Shown: positions 1 to 9,141, counted from the stretch's first letter. The stretch: 44,764 nucleotides of DNA from Cellulomonas iranensis NBRC 101100 = JCM 18110 (GCF_001552375.1 NZ_BCRB01000026.1:1-44764), one strand, 5' to 3'. The notes: a model not told the origin generated them from the sequence alone. A program made the numbers and translations.

Positions 1-539
1 CGGGCGCCCGTCGCCGGGGTCACCGGCGCGGGCGCGTTCGTGGGGGTGGTGCCGGCGGGGCCGGCCGGTGCCGCGGTGGTGCGGGGCCGGCGCGCGCTCG
101 TGCCGTCGGCGACGCCGTACCCGACGAGCACGGCGCCGGGCTTCTCGCCCGCCTCGGGCTCGGCGCGGGACGCCTCGACCTCGTCGGCGCCGCCGGGCTC
201 GGCGGACGACCGGTCGGGGTGCGGCTGGTGCGCGCGCACGCCGCCCTGCGTCTCGGCGCCGTCGGCCGGGGCGCCCGGCGCGGGCGCGCCGTCGGGGTCG
301 GTGTCGACCTCGATGATCGGCGTGCCCACCTCGACCGTGGTGCCCTCGCTGACGAGCAACCGCGTGACGACGCCCGTCCACGGGCACGGCAGGTCGACCA
401 GCGACTTCGCGGTCTCGATCTCGACGATCGTCTGGTTGACCTCGACGCGGTCGCCGACGGCGACGTGCCAGGCGACGATCTCGGCCTCGGTGAGGCCCTC
501 GCCGGCGTCGGGCAGGGGGAACTGCTGGTACGTGGGCAC
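1..539 (-). CDS. bkdC: 2-oxoacid dehydrogenase E2 (dihydrolipoyl acyltransferase), N-terminal part
   Basis: This is the lipoyl-bearing acyltransferase core of a pyruvate or branched-chain 2-oxoacid dehydrogenase complex, cut by the window edge so that only about 179 codons are visible. Residues 1-75 form a biotinyl/lipoyl domain with the lipoylation motif [11 protein letters not shown], Lys45 being the predicted lipoyl site. A long Ala/Pro/Gly/Glu-rich linker follows and runs off the window. The catalytic domain is not visible. The start is a GTG 17 bases after the E1-beta stop, in operon order E1-alpha, E1-beta, E2. The E1 subunits are separate genes, which is the BCKDH-type arrangement. Actinobacteria often annotate these as pdhABC, so the substrate (branched-chain 2-oxoacids or pyruvate) is not settled by sequence alone. 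Confidence 0.88.
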   Translation of the reverse strand, partial: MPTYQQFPLPDAGEGLTEAEIVAWHVAVGDRVEVNQTIVEIETAKSLVDLPCPWTGVVTRLLVSEGTTVEVGTPIIEVDTDPDGAPAPGAPADGAETQGGVRAHQPHPDRSSAEPGGADEVEASRAEPEAGEKPGAVLVGYGVADGTSARRPRTTAAPAGPAGTTPTNAPAPVTPATGA

Positions 540-556
540 GCGGGGGCTCCGGGTGG

Positions 557-1621
557 TCAGAAGGCGAGGGTGCGGTCGACGGCGTCGAGCAGCCGGTCGA
601 GGCTCGGCAGGTAGTCGTGCTCGAGCTTGGCGACGGGGTACGGGGTGTGGAACCCGCCGACGCGCAGCACGGGGGCCTGCAGGTGGTAGAAGCACTCCTC
701 GGTGATGCGGGCCGCGACCTCGGCGCCGGACCCGTAGAGCACGGGCGCCTCGTGCACGACGACGCAGCGGCCGGTGCGTCGCACCGACGCGGCGACGGTC
801 GCGGTGTCGAGCGGCGAGATGCTGCGCAGGTCGACGACCTCGAGGCTCGTGCCCTCGGCCGCGGCGGCGTCGGCGGCCTTGAGCGCGGTCGCGACGGTCG
901 GGCCGTAGGCGACGACCGTGACGTCGGTGCCGGGGCGCACGACGCGCGCGTGGTCGAGGTCGGACGTGCCGCCGTGCGGTGCGGGCAGCGGCGCGTCGAG
1001 GTCGACGTCGCCCTTCTCCCAGTACCGGCCCTTGGGCTCGAGGAAGATCACGGGGTCCGGCGACGCGACGGCCTGCTGGATCATGGTGAACGCGTCGGCC
1101 GGGGTCGACGGGGACACGACGCGCAGGCCCGCGGTGTGCGCGAACAGCGCCTCGGGCGACTCGCTGTGGTGCTCGACCGCGCCGATGCCGCCGCCGAACG
1201 GGATGCGGATCACCACGGGCAGCGTCAGGCGGCCCTGCGAGCGGTAGTGCATCTTGGCGAGCTGCGTCGTGATCTGGTCGAACGCGGGGAACACGAAGCC
1301 GTCGAACTGGATCTCGCACACGGGCCGGTAGCCGCGCAGCGCGAGGCCGATCGCGGTGCCGACGATGCCCGACTCGGCCAGGGGCGTGTCGACGACGCGG
1401 TCCTCGCCGAACTCGGCGAACAGGCCGTCGGTCACGCGGAACACGCCGCCCAGGCGGCCGATGTCCTCGCCCATGAGCAGCACGCGCGGGTCGTTCGCGA
1501 GCGCGCGGCGCATGCCGAGGTTGAGCGCCTTGGCCATCGGCAGCCGCTGCGTGCCCGTCGGGAACGGCGCGGGCGCCGGCGCCGGGGGCAGGTCGGTGGT
1601 GCGGTCGGACGTGACGGTCAT
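557..1621 (-). CDS. bkdB: 2-oxoacid dehydrogenase E1 component, beta subunit
   Basis: This is the beta subunit of a heterotetrameric thiamine-diphosphate 2-oxoacid dehydrogenase; with the alpha subunit it decarboxylates the 2-oxoacid and passes the acyl group to E2 lipoyl. The 354-residue product has the expected family length. It shows the transketolase-like pyrimidine-binding domain: [17 protein letters not shown] near residue 29, [11 protein letters not shown] at 51-61, and [11 protein letters not shown] at about 150-160, carrying the histidines typical of the subunit. A C-terminal transketolase domain ([18 protein letters not shown]) follows. The ATG overlaps the E1-alpha stop by four bases (ATGA), so the two subunits are translationally coupled at equal dose. 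An upstream in-frame extension lies entirely inside the E1-alpha gene and was not used. Confidence 0.95.
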   Translation of the reverse strand: MTVTSDRTTDLPPAPAPAPFPTGTQRLPMAKALNLGMRRALANDPRVLLMGEDIGRLGGVFRVTDGLFAEFGEDRVVDTPLAESGIVGTAIGLALRGYRPVCEIQFDGFVFPAFDQITTQLAKMHYRSQGRLTLPVVIRIPFGGGIGAVEHHSESPEALFAHTAGLRVVSPSTPADAFTMIQQAVASPDPVIFLEPKGRYWEKGDVDLDAPLPAPHGGTSDLDHARVVRPGTDVTVVAYGPTVATALKAADAAAAEGTSLEVVDLRSISPLDTATVAASVRRTGRCVVVHEAPVLYGSGAEVAARITEECFYHLQAPVLRVGGFHTPYPVAKLEHDYLPSLDRLLDAVDRTLAF

Positions 1622-2778
1622 CGGTGGCCTCCCGTCTGGTGACCCTCGTGGTCGACGAAGGACTGCTCGTACTGCTCGAACCACGCGCGCTCGGCGTCGA
1701 CGACGGCGTGCGGCGTGGCGTAGACGTGCTCGAACATCGACGGCCCGGAGGGGCGGCCCATGCCGCGGACGGTCGTGCGCAGGTGCTCGCCGAACGCGTC
1801 GGCCTCGCTCGCGAGCTGCGCCTGGAACACCTCGGGGAGCTCGCCCGTGCGGTCGAGGTGGGCGCGCAGCCGCTCGATCGGGTCACGGCGACGCCAGTGC
1901 TCCTCCTGCGCCGACGTGCGGTAGCGCGTCGGGTCGTCGGACGTGGTGTGCGCGCCCATGCGGTAGGTGAACGCCTCGACGAACGTGGGGCCGCCGCCGC
2001 TGCGCGCGCGCTCGAGCGCCTGCCGCGTCACGGCGTACGTCGCGAGGACGTCGTTGCCGTCGACGCGGACGGCGGGGACGCCGAACCCGGGTGCGCGGTG
2101 CGCGATCGGGACGGTGGCCTGGCGCGTGGTCGGCTCGGAGATCGCGAACTGGTTGTTCTGGCAGAACAGCACGACGGGTGCGCGGTTGACCGACGCGAAG
2201 ACGAGCGCCTCGCTGACGTCGCCCTGCGCGGTCGCGCCGTCGCCGAAGTACGTGACGACCGCGGCGTCGCGCTCGGCGTCGCCGGTGCCGACGAGCCCGT
2301 CGCGCTGCACGCCCATCGCGTAGCCGGTCGCGTGCAGCGTGTGCGAGCCGATGACGAGCGTGAAGAGGTGGAAGTTGCGCTCGGCAGGGTCCCAGCCGCC
2401 GTGGTCGACGCCGCGGAACAGGCGCAGCAGCTGCGTCATCTCCAGGCTGCGGGCCTGCGCGACGCCGTGCTCGCGGTACGACGGGAAGACGTGGTCCTGC
2501 GGGCGCAGCGCGTGCCCCGAGCCGACCTGCGCGGCCTCCTGGCCGAGGGACTGCGCGAACAGCGCGAGCTCCCCCTGACGCTGCAGCGCCGTGGCCTCGA
2601 CGTCGAACCGGCGGGTCAGCACCATGTCGCGGTACATCGCGCGCAGCCGGTCGGCGTCCAGGTCGGCGGCCCACGCGTCGTACTCGGGGTGCTCGACGCG
2701 CTCGCCGGCCGGGGTCAGCAGCTGCACGAGCCCGTCGTCGGTGAGCGGGCCGTCGGCCGCGGGTCCGGTCGGGATCAC
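1618..2778 (-). CDS. bkdA: 2-oxoacid dehydrogenase E1 component, alpha subunit
   Basis: This is the thiamine-diphosphate-binding alpha subunit, 386 residues. The ThDP motif is clear: it starts with GDGATAQGD at 179-187 and ends with CQNN at 206-209, the classic GDG-X(about 26)-NN signature. Other family hallmarks are the substrate-side [13 protein letters not shown] and FPSYREHG, and the phosphorylation-loop region [16 protein letters not shown]. The start is GTG at 2778. An AAGGAG ribosome-binding site sits at the right distance upstream, and no earlier start is supported. The gene heads the E1-alpha/E1-beta/E2 operon. Two palindromes lie 26-60 bases upstream of the start, where a repressor could block transcription. 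Confidence 0.95.
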   Translation of the reverse strand: MIPTGPAADGPLTDDGLVQLLTPAGERVEHPEYDAWAADLDADRLRAMYRDMVLTRRFDVEATALQRQGELALFAQSLGQEAAQVGSGHALRPQDHVFPSYREHGVAQARSLEMTQLLRLFRGVDHGGWDPAERNFHLFTLVIGSHTLHATGYAMGVQRDGLVGTGDAERDAAVVTYFGDGATAQGDVSEALVFASVNRAPVVLFCQNNQFAISEPTTRQATVPIAHRAPGFGVPAVRVDGNDVLATYAVTRQALERARSGGGPTFVEAFTYRMGAHTTSDDPTRYRTSAQEEHWRRRDPIERLRAHLDRTGELPEVFQAQLASEADAFGEHLRTTVRGMGRPSGPSMFEHVYATPHAVVDAERAWFEQYEQSFVDHEGHQTGGHR

Positions 2779-2803
2779 GCGGGTCTCCTTCGCCTCGGGG
2801 TCG

Positions 2804-2838
2804 AACCTACGTCAGCGTAGGCTACGCCTCCGTAGGTT
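2804..2838. promoter_or_regulatory. Tandem palindromic operator upstream of the E1-alpha gene
   Basis: CCTACG-N4-CGTAGG spans 2806-2821 and CTACG-N4-CGTAG spans 2822-2835. Their centres are 15 bases apart. The outermost AACCTACG (2804-2811) and CGTAGGTT (2831-2838) are also inverted copies. Position and symmetry fit a dimeric repressor (TetR-like or similar) controlling the 2-oxoacid dehydrogenase operon. No regulator gene for it is seen in the window, and its identity is unknown. Confidence 0.6.
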
Positions 2839-2922
2839 ACGAGGGACCGGGACGGACAACGCTCGTCCGACACCTTTGTCGGAACCCCACACCGGCCCCC
2901 CGGCCCCGCCGCGCGGCGCCGC

Positions 2923-3222
2923 TCAGGAGCGCGGGACGCCCCGCTGCGAGCGCAGCAGGTCGTTCTCGCGCAGCACGGGCCAGCGGCTGTACGCGAACAC
3001 CAGGAACATCACGAGGTTGAGCACGGGCACGAGCCCGACCAGCACCCACCAGCCCGAGTAGCCGGCCTTCTGGATGATGCGGATGTACGCGACGAGGATG
3101 ACGAGGTAGCAGGCCGCGACGACCGCGAGTCCCACGCCCGTGGCGAGCCACGCGGTCCACTCGGCGTCGGCGCCCCAGCTGGTCCCCTCGACGGTGGGGA
3201 CGGGTGTCGGGTCGGTGTCCAT
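2923..3222 (-). CDS. Small two-helix membrane protein
   Basis: This is a 99-residue predicted inner-membrane protein with two transmembrane helices. The first is around residues 24-45 (WLATGVGLAVVAACYLVILV) and the second around 57-75 (WWVLVGLVPVLNLVMFLVFA). They are separated by a short loop with the aromatic turn AGYSGWW. This G-x-S/P-G-W-W turn before a hydrophobic helix is common in small DUF805/DUF5684-like membrane proteins, but I cannot assign a family firmly. The C-terminus is short and charged (RWPVLREND). I chose ATG 3222; an ATG three codons upstream (3231) is also possible. It is a single gene with no clear partner. Confidence 0.7.
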   Translation of the reverse strand: MDTDPTPVPTVEGTSWGADAEWTAWLATGVGLAVVAACYLVILVAYIRIIQKAGYSGWWVLVGLVPVLNLVMFLVFAYSRWPVLRENDLLRSQRGVPRS

Positions 3223-3356
3223 GGGCCCCATGGTGCCGCTGACCTCGCTGCGGCGCACCACCCCCGACGGGCGATCCCGCCGTGCCGCGCCTCCGGGGCG
3301 CACCATGGAGGGACGCACCACCGCACCTCCGCGGCGGGCGGGACGGAGGAGACGCC

Positions 3357-3536
3357 ATGACGACCCCGGGCCTCACGACCTGGACCGACCCGCGCGACGA
3401 GACCGAGGTCGTCGTGCAGCTCGCCGACGGGCGCCTCGCGGGGCGGCGCTTCGCGTCGCGCGCCGAGGCCGAGGCGTGGGCGGGCCCGGGCGAGGAGGTC
3501 CTCGAGCTGAACCTCGTGTGCGCGTGCGACCGGTGA
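3357..3536 (+). CDS. Small hypothetical protein (59 aa)
   Basis: This is a 59-residue acidic soluble protein starting at ATG 3357 behind a strong purine-rich site (GGAGGAG). It reads as a small beta-rich fold (TEVVVQLADGRLAGRRF) followed by a short helix (ASRAEAEAWAGPG) and ends in LNLVCACDR, so a C-x-C pair lies near the C-terminus. The ribosome-binding site and codon bias support a real gene. I do not recognise a family and give no function. Confidence 0.6.
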   Translation: MTTPGLTTWTDPRDETEVVVQLADGRLAGRRFASRAEAEAWAGPGEEVLELNLVCACDR

Positions 3537-3564
3537 CCCGCGCGGCAGCCGGAGCCGCCTGACG

Positions 3565-4632
3565 TCAGCGCGGGGCGTGCTCCGCGGCGACCTCGAGGAA
3601 GATGTCGGTCGCCTCCTTCTCGCCGACGCTCACGCGCACGCCGTCCCCCGCGAACGGGCGGACGAGCACACCGGCCTGCGCGCAGCGCTCCGCGAACGTC
3701 ACGGACCGGTCGCCGAGGCCGAGCCACACGAAGTTCGCCTGGCTGTCGGGCACGTCCCAGCCCTGCGCGCGCAGCCCGTCGAGCAGGCGCTCGCGCTCGG
3801 CGACGACGGCCTCGACGCGCGTGAGCAGCTCGCCCTCGGCGCGCAGCGACGCGAGCGCCGCGAGCTGGGCGACGTGCGAGACCCCGAACGGCGTGGACGC
3901 GGTACGGATGCCGGCGGCGATGCGCGGGCGCGCGACGGCGTAGCCGACGCGCAGGCCCGCGAGCCCGTACGCCTTGGAGAACGTGCGCAGCACGACGACG
4001 TTGGGGTGCTCGGCGAGCAGCGCGACCGCGTCGGGCGCCTGCGCGTCGCGCACGAACTCGACGTACGCCTCGTCGAGGACCACGAGCACGTCACCCGGGA
4101 CGGCGGCGAGGAAGTCGCGCAGCTCGGCGTCCCGCACGGCCGGGCCGGTGGGGTTGTTGGGGGTGCAGACGAGCACGACGCGCGTGCGGCGCGTGACGGC
4201 GGCGGCCATGGCGGGCAGGTCGAGCCGGCCGTCGGCGTGCACGGGCACCCGCACCTGCTGCGCGTGCGCGAGCGTCACGGCGATGGGGTACGCCTCGAAC
4301 GACCGCCACGGCAGCACGACCTCGTCGCCCGCCTCGCACACGGCCGCGAGCACGTGCCCCAGCACCGCGACCGAGCCGGTGCCCGTGACGACCTGCTCGG
4401 GCGTCACGCCCAGGCGGTGCGCGACGGCCTCGGTGAGCTCGGTCGCGAACATGTCGGGGTAGCGGTTGACGTCGACCGCACCGTCCGCGATCGCGGCGAC
4501 CACCGACGGCAGCGGCGGGTACGGGTTCTCGTTCGACGACAGCTTGAACGCGGCCGCACCGACGGCGGCGCGTGCGCCGGGGACGTAGGCGGGGACGTCG
4601 GCGATGGCACGGCGGAGGGGGACGCGGCTCAC
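3565..4632 (-). CDS. hisC: Histidinol-phosphate / aromatic aminotransferase (class I/II, PLP)
   Basis: This is a PLP-dependent transaminase that interconverts histidinol phosphate and imidazole-acetol phosphate, or aromatic amino acids and their 2-oxo acids. Its 355 residues match family length. The N-terminal substrate motif KLSSNENPYPP is near residue 30. The PLP-contacting TPNNPTGPAV and DEAYVEF follow, and the Schiff-base lysine is K220 in TFSKAYGLAGLRVGYA. The start is GTG 4632. The nearby ATG GCC is out of frame and stops at once. No other his genes are adjacent, which is typical of the second hisC copy (hisC2/pat) in actinobacteria, so aromatic amino acid transamination is a real alternative. 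The same frame stays open far upstream, through DNA antisense to the next gene, but that extension is not coding. Confidence 0.9.
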   Translation of the reverse strand: MSRVPLRRAIADVPAYVPGARAAVGAAAFKLSSNENPYPPLPSVVAAIADGAVDVNRYPDMFATELTEAVAHRLGVTPEQVVTGTGSVAVLGHVLAAVCEAGDEVVLPWRSFEAYPIAVTLAHAQQVRVPVHADGRLDLPAMAAAVTRRTRVVLVCTPNNPTGPAVRDAELRDFLAAVPGDVLVVLDEAYVEFVRDAQAPDAVALLAEHPNVVVLRTFSKAYGLAGLRVGYAVARPRIAAGIRTASTPFGVSHVAQLAALASLRAEGELLTRVEAVVAERERLLDGLRAQGWDVPDSQANFVWLGLGDRSVTFAERCAQAGVLVRPFAGDGVRVSVGEKEATDIFLEVAAEHAPR

Positions 4633-4737
4633 GGGGCCATGGTGCCACCGGTGGGCCGGGACCCCTGCGGACGTCCCAGCGGACGTCCCCGGTGCCGTGC
4701 ACGGGTGCGGACGGGCCGGACCTGGCAGGATCGACGC

Positions 4738-5115
4738 ATGGGATTCGTCGCGCGCGTGCTGGTGAACGGGGTCGCCATCTGGCTGGCGACCGTCCTGCTG
4801 TCGGGCCTGGAGATCGTGGGCGGGCAGACGACCGCGGAGAAGGTCGGCATCATCCTGCTGATCGCCCTCGTGTTCGGCCTGGTCAACGCGATCGTCAAGC
4901 CGATCGTCGCCGTCCTGTCCATCCCGCTGTACATCCTCACGCTGGGGCTGTTCACGCTGGTGGTGAACGCGCTGATGCTCATGCTCACGGCGTGGATCAC
5001 GGAGCAGACGTCGTGGGGGCTGCGGATCGACAACTTCGGCACGGCCGTGATCGGGGCGCTCATCGTCTCGGTCGTGAGCTTCGTGCTCTCGGGGCTCACG
5101 GGTTCGAAGCGCTGA
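4738..5115 (+). CDS. Phage holin family / four-TM small membrane protein (PF04020-like)
   Basis: This is a 125-residue integral membrane protein with four hydrophobic segments at about residues 6-24, 35-52, 57-86 and 100-119. It contains the hallmark FGLVNAIVKPIVAVLSIPLYILT region of the mycobacterial-type 4-TMS holin superfamily IV. These are chromosomal housekeeping membrane proteins despite the name; their role is not known and there is no phage context here. ATG 4738 lies seven bases after CAGGAT, a plausible -10 box, so the mRNA is probably leaderless. The 3' end overlaps the convergent hydrolase gene by 20 bases. Confidence 0.88.
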   Translation: MGFVARVLVNGVAIWLATVLLSGLEIVGGQTTAEKVGIILLIALVFGLVNAIVKPIVAVLSIPLYILTLGLFTLVVNALMLMLTAWITEQTSWGLRIDNFGTAVIGALIVSVVSFVLSGLTGSKR

Positions 5116-6741
5116 CCTCGGCCGGCTCCGGCCGGCGGAGGAACCCCTCGGGCACCGGGACGATCGGCCGCGCCCCGAACCAGTCCTCGAAGCCCTCGGG
5201 CGGCGGCACGCGCCGGTCCGGCGTCGGTGCGGGGGTCGGCGCGGGACCGGAGGCCGGCTCGGCCCGGACGGGGGCGGCTCGCACGCCTCCAGCGGGTCCG
5301 TCGTCACGGTGTACTGACGAGTCGTGGCGGCGGCGGGCGTGCCGTCGGCGCCGAGCACGTCGCGCAGCGCGGCGCGGACGGGGTCGTCGGTCGGCAGGTC
5401 GCCGATCTCCTCGTCGACCATCGCGGCCGTGCCGACGTAGCCGCTGACCGCGTGCGCCTCGCTGAACGACGGCGCGGGCGGGCCGCCCGTGGCCGCCAGG
5501 TCTCGCACGACCGACAACGCGCCCGGGCCGCCGCGCTCGCCGACGACCCCGTCGAGCAGCGTGACCGCGTCCTCGCGGTGCCGGACCGCGACGACCGCGA
5601 CGCCCGGCGGCGCGACGGCCGGCACGTCGGGCGAGCCCGCCGTCACGACGAGCCGGACCGCGTACCTGCTCGCGGCCGCGGCCGCGACGGTCGTCGCGAC
5701 CATGCCGCCCTGGCTGTGCCCGACGAGCGCGACCGGTTCGTCGGCGCCGATCCCTGCCGCGGCCATCGCGTCGAGCACCGCGCCCGTCATGACGTCGGGG
5801 ACGCCGCCCTCCAGCGCGAGGTTGGTGCCGTTGTCGGTGGGCACGTCGCTCGCGAGGCCCGCGGCGCGCGTGCCGGGGATCGCGACGACCCACGCGACGG
5901 ACCCGTCGGCGCGCTCGAGCCGCTGCACCGTGACGGTCGCGAGGGGCGTGCCGGGCTCACCGGTCTCGGTGTCCTCGTCGTAGGTCCGTGCGACCAGGTC
6001 GACCATCCCCGCGAGACCGTCGGGCGCCGGGAGGTCCGGCGGGTCCGCGCGCGGCACGAGGCGCACGTCCCGCGAGGGCAGCAGACCGGCGACGTGCGCC
6101 GTGAAGCGCCGCACCGGGTCCAGGTGCCGCGGGCCGGCGCCCACGAGCGTGCCGAGCGCGCCGCCGAGCAGCTGCAGCACGAGGCCCGCGCGGCCGTCGG
6201 CCACGATCCGCTGTGGCGTCCCGGCGAGGCGGGCCGCGAAGTCCACGCGACCCCGCGGCGCGACGGTCCCCCACGGGTCGCGGAGCAGGTCCCGCGCCTC
6301 GGCCAGCAGCACGTCGCCGAGCGCGGTGGCGATCGCGACGCCGCCGAGCATGCCCGCGCCCGGCACTCCCGCGGCCGACCCGAACGCCCCGATGAACCCA
6401 CGCCAGTGCGCCTGCGCGTCGGTCTCCGCGAGGCTGTACGCATGCGCGGCGTCGACCGTGCGCGACGCGAGCTCCCGCACGTCGTGCGCGAGCGCCGCCG
6501 GCCCGTGCAGGGCGCGGCGCAGCGTCGCGAGCGCGTCGTGCAGCACCTGCACCTCGGGCACCGGGGACGCGAGCACCGGCGACCGGACGACCGTCGACCC
6601 GAGGCGCTGGTCGGCGGCGTCCAGCCCGTCGGCGGCGGCCCGCAGGTCACGCGCGGAGCCCAGGAGCTCGTCGGCGTCGACCAGAACGCGCCCGTCCCGG
6701 CCGATGGTCAACGACCTGCCCTCGCGCACGGCCCCGGTCAC
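5096..6741 (-). pseudogene. Alpha/beta hydrolase with N-terminal helical domain, frameshifted near 5270
   Basis: This is an alpha/beta-hydrolase fused to an N-terminal helical region. Residues 1-140 are a helical, Ala/Leu-rich region resembling the WXG100-like stalks of ESX-type substrates. A glycine-rich hydrophobic hairpin lies near residues 150-180. The hydrolase core carries WVVAIPGTRAAG and the nucleophile elbow VGHSQGGM, with Ser343 as catalytic serine. The frame used by the core loses sense near residue 490, while another frame gives a sensible C-terminus (VRAEPASGPAP, then VPVPEGFLRR, stop at 5096). Adding one base to the G run at 5270-5274 (C run on the coding strand) joins both into a 548-residue protein. 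GTG 6741 overlaps the stop of the upstream WXG-like gene by four bases, so the two are coupled. This is either a true frameshift or a homopolymer sequencing error. Confidence 0.72.
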
Positions 6742-7010
6742 CGCCCGACCAGCGCGCTCGCGAGGCCCGCGGGCCGCCCCGGGACGCACTGCATCTCGGC
6801 GCGGCGCGCGACCTCCAGCACCCCGTCCGCGGCGTCGAGGGCCTCGTCGCAGCGCCGCAGCGCCGTGAGGAGGTCGCCGCGGCGGCGGTCCGCCGCGTCC
6901 GCGGCCGTGCCCGTCCACGTGACCGCGCGCGAGCGCAGCACGGCTGCCCGCGCGGACGCGACCTGCGCCCTGACGTCCGCGAGCGCGGACCCGATGACCG
7001 ACGACGACAT
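6738..7010 (-). CDS. WXG100-like small helical protein
   Basis: This is a 90-residue protein of two predicted helices separated by the turn VTWTGTAADA, with Trp32-x-Gly34 at the bend. That matches the layout of WXG100/ESAT-6-type secretion substrates in size and motif position. The first helix is about residues 4-29 and the second about 36-72. A conventional C-terminal YxxxD/E export signal is not evident, so membership is tentative. ATG 7010 sits seven bases after TAGCGT (a -10 box on the minus strand at 7018-7023), pointing to a leaderless transcript. The stop overlaps the GTG of the hydrolase gene, so the two are very likely co-expressed and may be secreted together or act as chaperone and effector. 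Confidence 0.65.
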   Translation of the reverse strand: MSSSVIGSALADVRAQVASARAAVLRSRAVTWTGTAADAADRRRGDLLTALRRCDEALDAADGVLEVARRAEMQCVPGRPAGLASALVGR

Positions 7011-7144
7011 GCGCAGGACGCTAGGGTCGCGGCCGCACCGCCAGGCCGGTGCTCGCGGGACCTGGGGAGCGCCGGCCCACGAGTCCGCCTGGGGTCACGT
7101 CGCCGCTCCCGCGGGACGACCTCGTCCGGGCGTCGGCCGTCGGG

Positions 7145-7771
7145 CTACGGCTGCGCGCGCCACCACGGGCGCTCGGGCCGCGCGAGCGCGAGCGACGTCA
7201 GCACCAGCACCACCACGAGCCCCGCGACGCGCCACCCGCTGCCGCCGCCCGACCCGGCGACCGCGCCCGCGACCAGCGCGAGCGCCTGCGCACCCGCCTG
7301 CGCGGCGAGGGCCGCACGCAGGTCCGTGCGCAGCACCGCGACCTCGACGCGCGAGCGCCACCCCGTCAGCGCGACGACCGGCGCCAGGCGCAGCACCACG
7401 TGGACCAGCAGCACGAGCCCGGCGAGCACGAGCGGCGGCGCGGGGTCGTGCACCACGAGCCACGCCCCCAGCAGGAGCAGCAGCACGGCGGCCGACGGCA
7501 GCCGCGGCACCACGGCGGGCGCGACGCCCACCGCGAGCAGCACGACCAGCCCGCCCGTGCCGGGCGCGGCGCCGGGGGCACCCTGCGCGACCAGCACCGC
7601 CCCGGCACCCGCGAGCGCGAGCACGACGCGCAGCACGACGGCCGGCACCGCCGGTCCCGTGCGCACCTCGACCTCGGGCGGCCCGCCGCGGACGCGCGGC
7701 GTGCGCGCGCCGGCGCCGAGCCGGTCCAGCACCCAGGCGCCGACACCCTCGGTGCGCAGCAGCCCGCTCAT
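7145..7771 (-). CDS. Membrane protein at the end of the MoxR operon
   Basis: This is a 208-residue protein made largely of hydrophobic helices. It has roughly five to six transmembrane segments between residue 43 and the C-terminus, and short cytoplasmic stretches rich in Arg (RSRVEVAVLRTDLR). No catalytic motif or named family is evident. The ATG overlaps the DUF58 stop by four bases (ATGA), making it the fifth gene of a tightly coupled operon. It probably anchors or regulates the MoxR/DUF58 system at the membrane, which is inference from position only. Confidence 0.8.
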   Translation of the reverse strand: MSGLLRTEGVGAWVLDRLGAGARTPRVRGGPPEVEVRTGPAVPAVVLRVVLALAGAGAVLVAQGAPGAAPGTGGLVVLLAVGVAPAVVPRLPSAAVLLLLLGAWLVVHDPAPPLVLAGLVLLVHVVLRLAPVVALTGWRSRVEVAVLRTDLRAALAAQAGAQALALVAGAVAGSGGGSGWRVAGLVVVLVLTSLALARPERPWWRAQP

Positions 7772-9141
7772 CCCGGTACCCCCGCCCCGGCGCGGCGCTG
7801 CCGGCGGCGCGCGAGCGCGCGCAGCGCGACCGCCGCGTCGTCGCGCCACGTCACGAGCTCGACGCCCTGGTCCGCGAGCTCGGCCATCCGGTCGGTGCGC
7901 GTGAGGGTCGCGATGCGCAGCGCGAGCCGCTCGCGGTCGTACAGGCCGGACGTGCGCAGCCGTGGCAGCACGTCGACGCCGACGACGCGGTGCCCGGCCG
8001 CCCGCCAGCGCGCCGCGACGCGCGCCGACTCGTCGTCGAGGAACGTCGAGAACACGACGACCAGCGCGCCGGACGGCAGCCGCGGCGGGCGCAGCCGCTC
8101 GGCGGGTGCACCCTCGGGCGCGGTCAGCGCGAGCGCGTGGCGGATCCGGTCGAGCTGCCGCCGCCCGCCGCCCGGTGCCACGGGCCTGCGGCGCACGCCC
8201 AGGTCGTCGAGCCCCACGCGGTCGCCGCGGTCGAGGTAGGCACGTGCGACGGCCGCGGCGGCCTGCCGCGCCCGGTCGAGGGACGTCGCGTCCTGCGGGT
8301 GCGGCGCGAGCGAGCCGCGCCACGTGCGGGGGTCGGGCCCGACGTCGTCGCGCGAGTCGACGACCAGCACGACGACCGCCTCGGCGAGCGCGTGCTCGCG
8401 CCGGACGTACAGCTCGCGCAGGTCGGGCGAGCGCCGTGCCGTGACGCGCCAGTCGATGCGGCGCAGCCGGTCGCCGGGCGCCCACGGGTGCACGTCGCGC
8501 AGGTCGCCGCCCTCGCCGGGGCGGCGCGACGGGTGCGGTCCCGTGAGGCCGCGCAGGCGCGGCGGCAGCGGCACCTCCAGCAGCGGTGCGGTCGCGGGCA
8601 GCACGGTCGTGCGGCGCGTGACGCGTGGGGTCGGCTCGGCGAGCGACGCGCCGTCCGGGCCCGCGCCCTGCACGTCGGCCGACGCGACCTCCTGCGGGCC
8701 CGTGCGGACCGTGCGGGCGACGACCGGCAGCCGCCGCGTGCCGTCGACGCGCACCAGCACGTCGGCGCCGTCGCGGCCCTCGCGCCCCACCGCGACGGTC
8801 GCCCACGGGCCCGGGCCCTCGACGCGCAGCGTCGCGCGCAACCGGCCCGCCGTGCCGTCGGCGTCGTCGTCGGTCACGCCCGGTCCCTCGAACGTGGCCG
8901 TCACGGCGCCCTGAGGGCGGGCCGCGAGCGCCCGCGCCGCGAGCACGAGCGGCGCGACGGCGAGCACCGCGACGTCGGGCCGAGCCAGCAGCACGCCGAG
9001 CAGCAGCAGGAGCAGCGCGGCCGCCGACGCGCACGTCGTCGCGAGCGTGGGCGTCCACGGGCCCTGCGGCACGACGACGGGCGCGGCGTCGTCGTCGCGC
9101 CAGGTCGGGGGCCGCGCGGGCGGCCGCTCGGGCAGGCTCAC
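7768..9141 (-). CDS. DUF58 domain-containing membrane protein
   Basis: This is a 457-residue protein of the DUF58 family, which regularly partners MoxR AAA+ ATPases. Two hydrophobic segments lie around residues 30-70 and are followed by a beta-rich extracytoplasmic-type region. The DUF58 signature is HPWAPGDRLRRIDWRVTARR, and a von Willebrand factor A-like half follows (VVLVVDSRDDVG, then VVVFSTFLDDESA with its acidic residues). GTG 9141 overlaps the moxR stop by four bases. In known MoxR systems these proteins help assemble or mature envelope complexes. The exact client here is unknown. Confidence 0.92.
   Translation of the reverse strand: MSLPERPPARPPTWRDDDAAPVVVPQGPWTPTLATTCASAAALLLLLLGVLLARPDVAVLAVAPLVLAARALAARPQGAVTATFEGPGVTDDDADGTAGRLRATLRVEGPGPWATVAVGREGRDGADVLVRVDGTRRLPVVARTVRTGPQEVASADVQGAGPDGASLAEPTPRVTRRTTVLPATAPLLEVPLPPRLRGLTGPHPSRRPGEGGDLRDVHPWAPGDRLRRIDWRVTARRSPDLRELYVRREHALAEAVVVLVVDSRDDVGPDPRTWRGSLAPHPQDATSLDRARQAAAAVARAYLDRGDRVGLDDLGVRRRPVAPGGGRRQLDRIRHALALTAPEGAPAERLRPPRLPSGALVVVFSTFLDDESARVAARWRAAGHRVVGVDVLPRLRTSGLYDRERLALRIATLTRTDRMAELADQGVELVTWRDDAAVALRALARRRQRRAGAGVPG

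Noticed and set aside
4738..5115. Prophage remnant suggested by the holin-family name
   Set aside because: No phage genes, integrase or attachment site nearby; this family is widespread on actinobacterial chromosomes.
3565..6918. A continuous minus-strand frame of over 1100 codons joining the hydrolase and the aminotransferase
   Set aside because: Its middle part is antisense to the holin-like gene and has composition unlike protein. hisC has its own GTG start, and the hydrolase has a better C-terminus in another frame. Absence of stops reflects high GC.
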